From Campylobacteraceae bacterium (GTDB taxonomy: Bacteria > Campylobacterota > Campylobacteria > Campylobacterales > JALSKU01), in contig WFMT01000128.1 of assembly GCA_015488975.1 (NCBI GenBank), forward strand, positions 1 through 15,253: 15,253 nt of DNA, read 5' to 3'. The notes beneath the pieces were generated by a model. It saw nothing but the letters and a program-made list of their open reading frames with translations, had not been told where the DNA came from and searched no databases. Shown here one piece after another: positions 6,716 to 13,412 of the stretch (the first letter of the stretch is position 1; every line of letters begins with the position of its first letter). The position numbers and the translations under genes were made by a program.

Positions 6716-7873
6716 ATGGTGAAGATAGCTATCGTTGAAGATGATATAAATATGAGAAAATCTTTGGAAATATCTCTTGATGAATATAAAGAATTTGAAA
6801 TAATATCATTTAAAAATGCAAAAGATGCTATAAAAGGGATAGATGATAGTTTTGAGCTTATTATAACTGACATAAATATGCCAGATGTTGATGGGATTGA
6901 ATTTATAAAAAAACTTGATAATAGATTTGAAATTATAGTGATAACTGGCAATGCTACACTAAATAGAGCTATTGATGCGATAAGACTTGGGGTTAAAGAT
7001 TTTTTGACTAAACCGTTTGAAGTTGATACTTTGGTAAATGCCATAAACAGAAGTGCAAAAGTTCAAAAAAAGACAAAAAAAATATCTATAAAAACTCAAG
7101 AAAATAATAAAACAGATTCTTTATTCTTGGGAAAATCAAAAAAATTAGATGAGATACTGTCCATAGCAAAAAAAGCTGCCAATAGTAATGCAACTATAAT
7201 GCTTTTGGGCGAAAGTGGAGTCGGTAAAGAGCTTTTTGCAAAGTTTGTTCATAAAAATTCAAAAAGAGAAAAAATGCCCTTTATCGCTATAAATATGGCG
7301 GCAATTCCGGAAAATCTACTTGAGAGTGAACTTTTTGGATATGAAAAAGGAGCTTTTACAGATGCGGTTTCAACCAAAAAAGGTTTTTTTGAATTGGCTG
7401 ATAAAGGTAGTATTTTTTTAGATGAATTAGCTGAAATGCCACTGTCTTTGCAGGCAAAAATCCTTAGAGTTTTACAAGAGAAAGAGCTTGTAAGAGTTGG
7501 TGGCTCAAAATCTATAAAGATAGATATTAGAGTGATTTGTGCCACAAATGCAGACATTTTTAAAAGAGTGCAAGATAAAAAATTTAGAGAAGATTTGTAT
7601 TATAGGTTAAATACAATACCTCTTACGATTCCTCCTTTAAGACAAAGGAAAGAAGAGATAAGTGAGATTGCTATAAAAACTCTTAAGAAAATTTGCGCTA
7701 AGTATGATTTGGAAGATAAATCCTTTAGCGAAGAGGCTTTAGCATCACTTTTTAGCTATAATTGGCCCGGAAATATAAGGGAACTTATATCTGTTGTTGA
7801 AAGAGCAGCGATACTTAGTGATGAAAATAAAATAAGCAAAGATGATTTGTTTTTGCAAAGTAGAAAATATTAA
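6716..7873 (+). CDS. flgR: Sigma-54-dependent flagellar response regulator FlgR, lacking a DNA-binding domain
   Basis: A 385-residue NtrC-family activator that works with RpoN to switch on rod-hook flagellar genes, normally after phosphorylation by FlgS. The receiver domain spans residues 1-115: acidic pair Asp9/Asp10, phospho-acceptor Asp52, Thr77 and Lys99. The AAA+ domain holds Walker A GESGVGKE (165-172), the sigma-54-contacting loop GAFTDA (212-217, a variant of GAFTGA), Walker B GSIFLDE (231-237) and PGNIREL (351-357). The protein ends at residue 385 after ISKDDLFLQSRKY, with no Fis-type helix-turn-helix. This resembles Helicobacter pylori FlgR, which is also truncated, and differs from the longer Campylobacter jejuni protein. 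The start ATG 6716 (or GTG 6719) is preferred over ATG 6704 because GGAG (6708-6711) precedes it. Confidence 0.9.
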   Translation: MVKIAIVEDDINMRKSLEISLDEYKEFEIISFKNAKDAIKGIDDSFELIITDINMPDVDGIEFIKKLDNRFEIIVITGNATLNRAIDAIRLGVKDFLTKPFEVDTLVNAINRSAKVQKKTKKISIKTQENNKTDSLFLGKSKKLDEILSIAKKAANSNATIMLLGESGVGKELFAKFVHKNSKREKMPFIAINMAAIPENLLESELFGYEKGAFTDAVSTKKGFFELADKGSIFLDELAEMPLSLQAKILRVLQEKELVRVGGSKSIKIDIRVICATNADIFKRVQDKKFREDLYYRLNTIPLTIPPLRQRKEEISEIAIKTLKKICAKYDLEDKSFSEEALASLFSYNWPGNIRELISVVERAAILSDENKISKDDLFLQSRKY

Positions 7874-7882
7874 GGAAAAAAA

Positions 7883-8914
7883 ATGAGAAAATTTAATGTC
7901 GCAGTAGTTGGAGCGACTGGGGCTGTTGGAGAAGAAATTTTTAGGATATTGCAAGAGAAAAATTTTCCTATAAATAACTTACTTCCTTTAGCAAGTAAAA
8001 ATAGTGTAGGAAAAGAGATAAAGTTTTCAGGAAAAACATATAAAGTACAAGAATTAACAGAAGAGATTTTTGATAAAGAAGAAATTGATATAGCCTTTTT
8101 TAGTGCAGGAGGAGGTATATCTGAAAAATTTTGTCCGATTGCTGCAAATTCCGGTGCAGTTGTTATAGATAATTCAAGTCACTTTAGAATGGATATGGAT
8201 GTGCCTTTGGTCGTTCCGGAAGTAAACCCTAAAGATATAAAAGATTGGAGAGTAAAAGGTATCATTGCCAATCCAAACTGCTCTACTATACAAATGGTTC
8301 TTGCATTAAAACCTTTAGATGATTTGTATGGAATCAAAAGAGTCGATGTCAGCACTTATCAAGCAGCAAGCGGTGCCGGTAAAAAAGGTATGGAGGAGCT
8401 TGTCTTGCAAATGCAGGATTTTTTTAATTTTAAGTTAAGTGATAGCAAAAAAGAAGCATTTGTACATCAAATAGCATTAAATGTCATACCTCATATAGAT
8501 GTGCCTCAAATAAATGGATATACCAAAGAAGAGATGAAAATGGTAAATGAATCTCAAAAAATATTACATAAAAACTTTGAAATTTCAGCTACTTGTGTAA
8601 GAGTTCCGGTCTTAAGAAGCCACAGTGAGTCGATAACGGTAACATTTGAAGATGGGATTGATATTGATTTGGATAGAATAAAAGAAGCTTTGGATGGTTT
8701 TGAAGATGTAGAAGTTATGGATGATTTGCCAAATGCCTTGTATCCTATGCCTATTGTCTCGACTGATACGGATATTACTTATGTTGGAAGAATCAGAAAA
8801 GATATATACAAAAGCAATATCTTACATTTTTTCAATGCAGCCGATCAGTTAAGAGTGGGGGCAGCCACAAATGCTGTTAGAATTGCTTTGAAATGGATAG
8901 AATTGGAGAGTTGA
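7883..8914 (+). CDS. asd: Aspartate-semialdehyde dehydrogenase
   Basis: A 343-residue cytosolic enzyme that reduces beta-aspartyl phosphate to aspartate semialdehyde with NADPH. This is the branch point to lysine, diaminopimelate, threonine and methionine. Visible are the nucleotide-binding loop GATGAVGEE (10-18), the active-site cysteine Cys133 in NPNCSTIQM, the substrate-proximal segment QAASGAGKKG (160-169) and the catalytic histidine His247 in VPVLRSHSES. Length is normal for the family. AAGGAA at 7872-7877 precedes the ATG by about 5 bases. The gene starts 9 bases after flgR, as in the Campylobacter cluster, so it is likely in the same transcript. Its TGA overlaps the start of the yqhA-like gene. 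Confidence 0.96.
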   Translation: MRKFNVAVVGATGAVGEEIFRILQEKNFPINNLLPLASKNSVGKEIKFSGKTYKVQELTEEIFDKEEIDIAFFSAGGGISEKFCPIAANSGAVVIDNSSHFRMDMDVPLVVPEVNPKDIKDWRVKGIIANPNCSTIQMVLALKPLDDLYGIKRVDVSTYQAASGAGKKGMEELVLQMQDFFNFKLSDSKKEAFVHQIALNVIPHIDVPQINGYTKEEMKMVNESQKILHKNFEISATCVRVPVLRSHSESITVTFEDGIDIDLDRIKEALDGFEDVEVMDDLPNALYPMPIVSTDTDITYVGRIRKDIYKSNILHFFNAADQLRVGAATNAVRIALKWIELES

Positions 8915-9426
8915 TGATAGAGAAACTTTTTGAGGGACTTATTTGGAGAAGCAGGTTTATAGTTATACTTGCAGTAATATTTGGTTTACTTGGAGCTATT
9001 GTTTTGTTTATAATTGCAAGTTTAGACATATACAATATCTCTGTATATACCATAACGGCACTTCTTACAAATGCACATCCTGCAAAATTACATGAAAACT
9101 TGGTTTCAACTATTATCGGAGCTATTGATCTTTATTTGATAGCAGTTGTTTTATTTATATTTGCTTTTGGGTTGTATGAACTTTTTATAAGTGAAATAGA
9201 TGAAGCAATGAATGATAAAAAAACAAGTAAAATTTTAGAAATTCACAGCTTGGATCAGTTAAAAGACAAGATTGCCAAAGTTATCATAATGGTTTTGGTT
9301 GTGAGCTTCTTTCAAAGAGTCTTACATACTGAATACAATGGTGCTAAAGAAATGCTGTATTTTGCCCTATCGATTTTAGCTTTGGCTTTGGGACTTTATT
9401 TTTTACATAGAAATTCAAAATATTAA
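8914..9426 (+). CDS. YqhA/UPF0114-family inner-membrane protein
   Basis: A 170-residue integral membrane protein of unknown function. Predicted membrane helices lie at about 15-37, 65-90, 120-136 and 147-164. The segment IDLYLIAVVLFIFAFGLYEL with FISEID after it is the signature of the UPF0114 (YqhA) family, and length fits (E. coli YqhA is 164). Start ATG 8914 overlaps the asd stop as TGATG, with GGAG (8905-8908) 5 bases upstream. An in-frame ATG at 8893 would give an extra seven residues but lacks a ribosome-binding site. The overlap indicates translational coupling to asd. A YqhA-like gene also sits next to asd in Campylobacter, if I recall that order correctly, but no functional link is established. 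Confidence 0.85.
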   Translation: MIEKLFEGLIWRSRFIVILAVIFGLLGAIVLFIIASLDIYNISVYTITALLTNAHPAKLHENLVSTIIGAIDLYLIAVVLFIFAFGLYELFISEIDEAMNDKKTSKILEIHSLDQLKDKIAKVIIMVLVVSFFQRVLHTEYNGAKEMLYFALSILALALGLYFLHRNSKY

Positions 9427-9436
9427 AAGGAAAAAA

Positions 9437-10462
9437 ATGATTTTTACAGATGCCTGTAAAGGAAAAAAAACGCCATATACTCCTGTTTGGATCATGAGAC
9501 AAGCAGGAAGATATCTTCCTGAATATATGGAAGTTAGGAAAAAAGCCGGCAATTTTTTAAATCTTTGTCATACGCCTGAGTTGGCTGCGGAAGTTACTTT
9601 GCAGCCAGTAGATATCGTCGGTGTTGATGCGGCTATAATGTTTAGTGATATTTTGGTAGTACCAAATGAGATGGGTATGAAGCTTGACTTTGTTAAAGGT
9701 GAGGGACCTGTTTTTGAAAAGCCTGTAAAAACAAAAGATGATATAGATGGATTGCTTGGTGACAAAGAAGCGGCAGATAAACTGACTTATGTATATGAAA
9801 CCATAAAAATAGCAAGAGAAAAACTAAGTGATGAAAAAGCACTCATAGGTTTCACAGGAGCTCCTTGGACGCTTGCAACTTATATGGTTGAGGGGCAAGG
9901 TACTAAAACATATAATATAGTAAAAAAGCTTATCTATACAGATCCCAAACTCATGCACTATCTACTCCAAAAAGTATCCGATGTTGTAAAATACTATCTT
10001 GAAAACCAAATCAAATCTGGAGTCAATGTAGTACAGATTTTTGATAGCTGGGCTGCCGCTCTTGAAAAGAGTGCTTACATGGAATTTAGTTGGAGATACA
10101 TAAAAGATATATGCTCTTATATCAAATCAAAATATCCAGAAATTCCTATTATCGTTTTTCCAAAAGGTATAGGTACTTATCTTGATGATATTGATGGCGA
10201 TTTTGATGTTTTTGGGGTTGATTGGGGAACTCCTATGTCTTTGGCAAAAGAAAAATTAGGCGATAGATATATTCTTCAAGGCAACATGGAGCCTTGCAGG
10301 TTATATTCCAAAGAAGCTACTAAAGAGTGCGTTATGTCTATCGCAGATACTATGAAAGACGGGCGACATATATTTAACTTAGGTCATGGGATATTGCCTG
10401 ATGTGAGTGTTGAAAATGCAAAATTTTTTGTATCCTTGGTAAAAGAAGTTACTAAGAGATAA
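9437..10462 (+). CDS. hemE: Uroporphyrinogen decarboxylase
   Basis: A 341-residue cytosolic enzyme that removes four carboxyl groups from uroporphyrinogen III to give coproporphyrinogen III in haem synthesis. The N-terminal signature PVWIMRQAGRYLPEY (16-30) supplies the substrate-binding arginines Arg21 and Arg25. Asp71 in FSDIL corresponds to the essential catalytic aspartate. GFTGAPWTLATYMVEG (138-153), FDSW (202-205) and NLGHGI with His317 are also typical. AAAAGG stands before the ATG, and the gene follows the YqhA-type gene by 10 bases. One base separates its stop from the radical SAM gene, so those two form a tight pair, an arrangement also seen in other Campylobacterota. Confidence 0.97.
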   Translation: MIFTDACKGKKTPYTPVWIMRQAGRYLPEYMEVRKKAGNFLNLCHTPELAAEVTLQPVDIVGVDAAIMFSDILVVPNEMGMKLDFVKGEGPVFEKPVKTKDDIDGLLGDKEAADKLTYVYETIKIAREKLSDEKALIGFTGAPWTLATYMVEGQGTKTYNIVKKLIYTDPKLMHYLLQKVSDVVKYYLENQIKSGVNVVQIFDSWAAALEKSAYMEFSWRYIKDICSYIKSKYPEIPIIVFPKGIGTYLDDIDGDFDVFGVDWGTPMSLAKEKLGDRYILQGNMEPCRLYSKEATKECVMSIADTMKDGRHIFNLGHGILPDVSVENAKFFVSLVKEVTKR

Positions 10463-10463
10463 A

Positions 10464-11390
10464 ATGATAAAAGAATATAAATATATCTTTGGGCCTGTTA
10501 ACTCAAGAAGATTTGGAGTATCTCTTGGGATTGATTTAAGTCCATTTGAGAAGTCTTGTAATTTTGATTGTGTTTATTGTGAGTTAAAAGGTGCGAAACC
10601 TGTTGATTACATAAAAAACCCTCCAAAAGTTGAAGATATCATAAGTGAAGTAAAAGAAGCATTGGCAAAATTTAAAAATATAAATGTTATAACGATAACT
10701 TCCAATGGAGAGCCTACTTTATATAAAGATTTGGATAAACTTGTTTTAGGATTAAATAAAATTAAACAAAATAAAAAGTTACTCATTTTATCAAATAGTT
10801 CAACCGTATGCGATAAAAAGATTGCTGATGTATTGATGGATATTGATATAGTCAAGCTTTCTCTTGATTGTGCCACTCAAAAATGTTTCAAAAAGATAGA
10901 TAGACCTTTAAAAGGTTTAAGCATTGATGATATTATAAGAGGCATAAAGACTTTTTCAAAAAGATTTAAAAATATTTTAGTCATAGAGATACTTCTTGTA
11001 AAAGGTATCAATGATAATCAAGAAGAAATAAAACGATTAAATGAAGTCTTAAATGCAATAAAGCCAAGTCGTATAGATATAGGTACTATAGACAGACCCC
11101 CTGCATACAATGTAAAGCCTGTGGATGAAAAAGAAATGATAAAATTATCAAATATATTTACTAACCTCGCAGTATCTCTTATACATAAAAATCCTCCATT
11201 AACTAAAGAAAATTTTTCTACAAAAGAAATACTTGTTTTGTTGAAGCACCGCCCTCAAAGTCAGTTTGATATCAATAATTTTTTTAATGAGAATTCAAAA
11301 AAAAAGGTGATGAAGCTTTTAGATCAAAAACTGATTGAACAAAAAGATATCGGAGGAACTGTTTTTTATCAACTCCTCCGCAAAAGATAG
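10464..11390 (+). CDS. Radical SAM protein of the COG0731 type, downstream of hemE
   Basis: A 308-residue radical S-adenosylmethionine enzyme. The 4Fe-4S cluster motif is CxxxCxxC with Cys32, Cys36 and Cys39 in SCNFDCVYCE. The SAM-contacting motif GEPTL is at 82-86. The family head YIFGPVNSRRFGVSLGIDL matches COG0731, which contains archaeal wyosine-base enzymes and many bacterial proteins of unknown function. The last 60 residues or so look like a small winged-helix module (STKEILVLLKHRPQSQFDI onward), which is not part of the radical SAM barrel. The gene begins 1 base after hemE ends and is probably co-translated. A tRNA-modifying role would be a guess. Its 3' end carries a hairpin best explained as the terminator of the opposing gene. 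Confidence 0.88.
   Translation: MIKEYKYIFGPVNSRRFGVSLGIDLSPFEKSCNFDCVYCELKGAKPVDYIKNPPKVEDIISEVKEALAKFKNINVITITSNGEPTLYKDLDKLVLGLNKIKQNKKLLILSNSSTVCDKKIADVLMDIDIVKLSLDCATQKCFKKIDRPLKGLSIDDIIRGIKTFSKRFKNILVIEILLVKGINDNQEEIKRLNEVLNAIKPSRIDIGTIDRPPAYNVKPVDEKEMIKLSNIFTNLAVSLIHKNPPLTKENFSTKEILVLLKHRPQSQFDINNFFNENSKKKVMKLLDQKLIEQKDIGGTVFYQLLRKR
11341..11380 (-). terminator. Intrinsic terminator for the TAXI gene, embedded in the radical SAM coding sequence
   Basis: Read on the - strand, CGGAGGAGTTG folds with CAGTTCCTCCG to give 11 consecutive pairs, two of them G-U, around an 8-base loop (11351-11380). ATATCTTTTT follows. On the + strand the two G-U pairs become A-C mismatches, leaving only seven pairs, and the nearest T run is further away. 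It lies 13 bases beyond the TAXI stop codon. Confidence 0.6.
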
Positions 11391-11392
11391 TT

Positions 11393-12343
11393 TTACTTTA
11401 GTAGCCCGGCTTCTTTAAAAGCTTTTATAGCACCTTTTTGCTGAGGTATAGCCAAACCTTCAAGTAAACTTTTTTTAGTTATAGTTTTATATGCTGGTTG
11501 CAGTTTTTTAAAGGCATCAAAATTATCCAAGATAGCCTTTGTTATAGTATAAACCAATTTATCGGAAACTTTTGAAGTAGTAACAAGTACAGCTTTTACT
11601 CCAATGCTAGGCGTATCATGATTTACACCTTTGTAGAATGTTCCAGATATTACACCTCTGGCATAGTAAGGGTACTTCTTGTATAAAGGATTTATTTTAG
11701 GCCCATCTATTGGTATGATGTCTATGTTGGATGATTTGGCAGCATCTTTTACATTTGTTGCTGGATGTCCAAGTACAGCAAAATAACCATCAATTTTATG
11801 ATTTTTTAATAGACTTGGATCCTCACTTAAGCCCATTGTACTAGCTACAGCCAAGTCTTTATCGCTTAAACCAACTGCTTTCATAACGATTTGCGCAGTT
11901 GCTCTAGTGCCAGAGCCTGGCAAGTCAATATTTATCTTTTTTCCTTTGATATCAATAAGCTTTCTTATTCCGGAATCTTTTCGCACAACTAAAGTTAAAA
12001 GTTCTGGATATATAGCCATAACGCTTCTAAGATCTTTTATTGGTTTTCCTTTAAACTCTTTCAATCCATTGTATGCTTGGTATGCAATATCACTTTGAGA
12101 TAAGCCAAAGTCAAATTCTCCTGTTTTGACAGCTTTTATATTATAAACTGATCCAATAGTTGACTCAACGGAGCATCTGATATGACTTATCTTTCTTTGT
12201 TTGTTAACAATTCTGCAAATAGCTCCGCCTGTTGGATAATAAACGCCAGTAACACTACCTGTGCCAATAGTAATAAACTGATCGCCAAAAGCACTAAAAG
12301 TCAGTATAGAAATAAATGCAAAAGCCAATATTTTTAATTTCAC
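11393..12343 (-). CDS. TAXI-family TRAP transporter solute-binding protein, without an adjacent permease
   Basis: A 316-residue periplasmic binding protein starting at GTG 12343, chosen because AAGGAGA (12351-12357) lies 7 bases upstream; an in-frame ATG at 12382 would bury this site and spoil the signal peptide. The signal peptide is MKLKILAFAFISILTFSAFG with probable cleavage before Asp21. The mature start FITIGTGSVTGVYYPTGGAI (23-42) is the TAXI signature, and ECSVEST-like RCSVESTIGS and FGLSQSDIAYQA follow, as in that family. TAXI proteins bind small ligands (glutamate and other carboxylates in known cases) for TRAP transporters. No fused or separate TRAP membrane gene is in the window: the next gene downstream converges and the upstream side holds tRNA-Asn and a two-component system. 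The ligand cannot be told from sequence. Confidence 0.9.
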   Translation of the reverse strand: MKLKILAFAFISILTFSAFGDQFITIGTGSVTGVYYPTGGAICRIVNKQRKISHIRCSVESTIGSVYNIKAVKTGEFDFGLSQSDIAYQAYNGLKEFKGKPIKDLRSVMAIYPELLTLVVRKDSGIRKLIDIKGKKINIDLPGSGTRATAQIVMKAVGLSDKDLAVASTMGLSEDPSLLKNHKIDGYFAVLGHPATNVKDAAKSSNIDIIPIDGPKINPLYKKYPYYARGVISGTFYKGVNHDTPSIGVKAVLVTTSKVSDKLVYTITKAILDNFDAFKKLQPAYKTITKKSLLEGLAIPQQKGAIKAFKEAGLLK

Positions 12344-12373
12344 TCTAAAATCTCCTTGTAAAACATATTTATG

Positions 12374-12379
12374 ACTATA
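12374..12379 (-). promoter_or_regulatory. Weak candidate -10 element for the TAXI gene
   Basis: On the - strand, TATAGT lies about 30 bases before the GTG start, giving a leader of roughly 24 bases. The upstream sequence is T/A-rich with no good -35 match, which is common in Campylobacterota promoters. Low certainty. Confidence 0.3.
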
Positions 12380-12444
12380 CAATAAATCTATTTTAAAAAA
12401 CTTAAAAAATTAATTTTATATTACTCCTTTATTTAACAAACTAT

Positions 12445-12453
12445 TGCTATAAT
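12445..12453 (+). promoter_or_regulatory. Extended -10 promoter (distal) for tRNA-Asn
   Basis: TGCTATAAT is a perfect extended -10 (TGnTATAAT). A transcript starting near 12460 would carry the whole 12463-12508 inverted repeat in its leader. No -35 match is seen upstream. Confidence 0.5.
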
Positions 12454-12462
12454 ACACACTTC

Positions 12463-12508
12463 GTGAAATTTTACTTGACATAAAAGGAAAAATAGGGTAA
12501 AATTTCAC
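12463..12508 (+). repeat. 12-bp inverted repeat bracketing the tRNA-Asn promoter
   Basis: GTGAAATTTTAC (12463-12474) and GTAAAATTTCAC (12497-12508) are exact reverse complements, 22 bases apart. The left arm ends at the base before the -35 TTGACA, and the right arm contains the -10 TAAAAT. Arm starts are 34 bases apart. It could be an operator or an RNA switch element. Confidence 0.7.
12475..12503 (+). promoter_or_regulatory. Strong sigma-70 promoter (proximal) for tRNA-Asn
   Basis: TTGACA (12475-12480), a spacer of exactly 17 bases, then TAAAAT (12498-12503). Transcription would begin near 12510, about 20 bases before the tRNA. The -35 is perfect and the -10 matches 5 of 6, the best promoter in the window. 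Confidence 0.8.
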
Positions 12509-12516
12509 CCTATTTT
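12489..12516 (+). repeat. 9-bp inverted repeat overlapping the -10 region
   Basis: AAAATAGGG (12489-12497) pairs with CCCTATTTT (12508-12516) around the loop TAAAATTTCA. The loop is the core of the right arm of the larger repeat, so the two structures either exclude each other or combine as a pseudoknot in RNA. Confidence 0.6.
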
Positions 12517-12529
12517 CAAGCATTATCAT

Positions 12530-12604
<75 letters not shown>

Positions 12605-12678
12605 CTTTCAATTTAATCCTAAAATACAAAAATTAATATTTATTAATAAATCTTATATGATTATTATATTTTTTTCGT

Positions 12679-12684
12679 TATACT
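12679..12684 (+). promoter_or_regulatory. Candidate -10 element for the two-component operon
   Basis: TATACT lies 59 bases before the response-regulator ATG, preceded by a very T-rich stretch and no clear -35. The 139 bases between the tRNA and the regulator (12605-12743) are otherwise AT-rich, and I see no convincing terminator for the tRNA there. Read-through from the tRNA promoter is therefore possible. Confidence 0.35.
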
Positions 12685-12743
12685 ATCATTTAGACGGTCT
12701 TAAAGAAGCCAATTTTAAAAAATAATTTTTAGAAAGAGATATT

Positions 12744-13412
12744 ATGAGAATATTGATAGTAGAAGATGATGTAACAATAGCTTCATATTTAAAAAAGGGC
12801 TTAGAAGAAGAATCTTTTTCTGTGGATGTTGCTTACGATGGAGTAGATGGGCTTACTTTTGTTCGTGAAAAAAATTATGCAGTTATGGTGATAGACTGGA
12901 TGTTGCCAAAATTAAGCGGTATAGATATTTGTACAATAGCAAGAAAAAACGGTATAAATACACCTATTATGATACTTAGTGCAAAAAGCAATATTCAAGA
13001 CAGGGTAGAAGGTTTAGATTGTGGAGCGGATGACTACTTGCCAAAGCCTTTTTCATTTGATGAGCTTGTTGCGAGGATTAGAGCATTGATAAGGCGACAA
13101 AAATTACAAAAAGATACTATTTTAAAAGCGGGTAATCTTATTTTTAATGTTTCAAAAAGAAAAGTTTCAAGAGATGATAAGGAAATTGAGCTCACCATAA
13201 AAGAATACGAGCTACTGGAAATTCTAATGATAAATAAAGGACATGTTGTAAGTGTTAAAAAGATAATTTCAAGTTTATGGAGTGAAGAGAGTGTATCAAG
13301 TAATATTATAACCGTTTTGATTCATCACTTAAGAAACAAGATAGACGATTTTCATGCCCGAAAACTTATAAAAACAGTTAGAAAATTAGGTTACAAGATA
13401 GATGACATTTAA
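12744..13412 (+). CDS. OmpR/PhoB-family response regulator
   Basis: A 222-residue transcription factor. The receiver domain (1-118) has Asp8/Asp9, phospho-acceptor Asp51 in VIDWMLPKLSG, Ser79 at the switch position and Lys101 in LPKPF. The C-terminal winged-helix domain (about 125-222) shows the IELTIKEYELLEILM head and the recognition region NIITVLIHHLRNKI, ending with TVRKLGYKI, all standard for OmpR/PhoB regulators. AAAGAG precedes the ATG by about 6 bases. Its last 11 bases overlap the start of the histidine kinase gene, so the two are translated together and form a cognate pair. The set of target genes cannot be read from the window; the divergent TAXI gene beyond the tRNA is one candidate. 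Confidence 0.95.
   Translation: MRILIVEDDVTIASYLKKGLEEESFSVDVAYDGVDGLTFVREKNYAVMVIDWMLPKLSGIDICTIARKNGINTPIMILSAKSNIQDRVEGLDCGADDYLPKPFSFDELVARIRALIRRQKLQKDTILKAGNLIFNVSKRKVSRDDKEIELTIKEYELLEILMINKGHVVSVKKIISSLWSEESVSSNIITVLIHHLRNKIDDFHARKLIKTVRKLGYKIDDI

Noticed and set aside
8893..8913. Earlier ATG for the YqhA-type protein overlapping asd by 22 bases
   Set aside because: It has no ribosome-binding site, whereas ATG 8914 has GGAG at the right distance and the classical TGATG overlap.
11415..11426. Perfect palindrome TAAAAGCTTTTA near the TAXI stop
   Set aside because: It is A/T-rich, has no loop, and lies in coding sequence; such short palindromes are common at this base composition.
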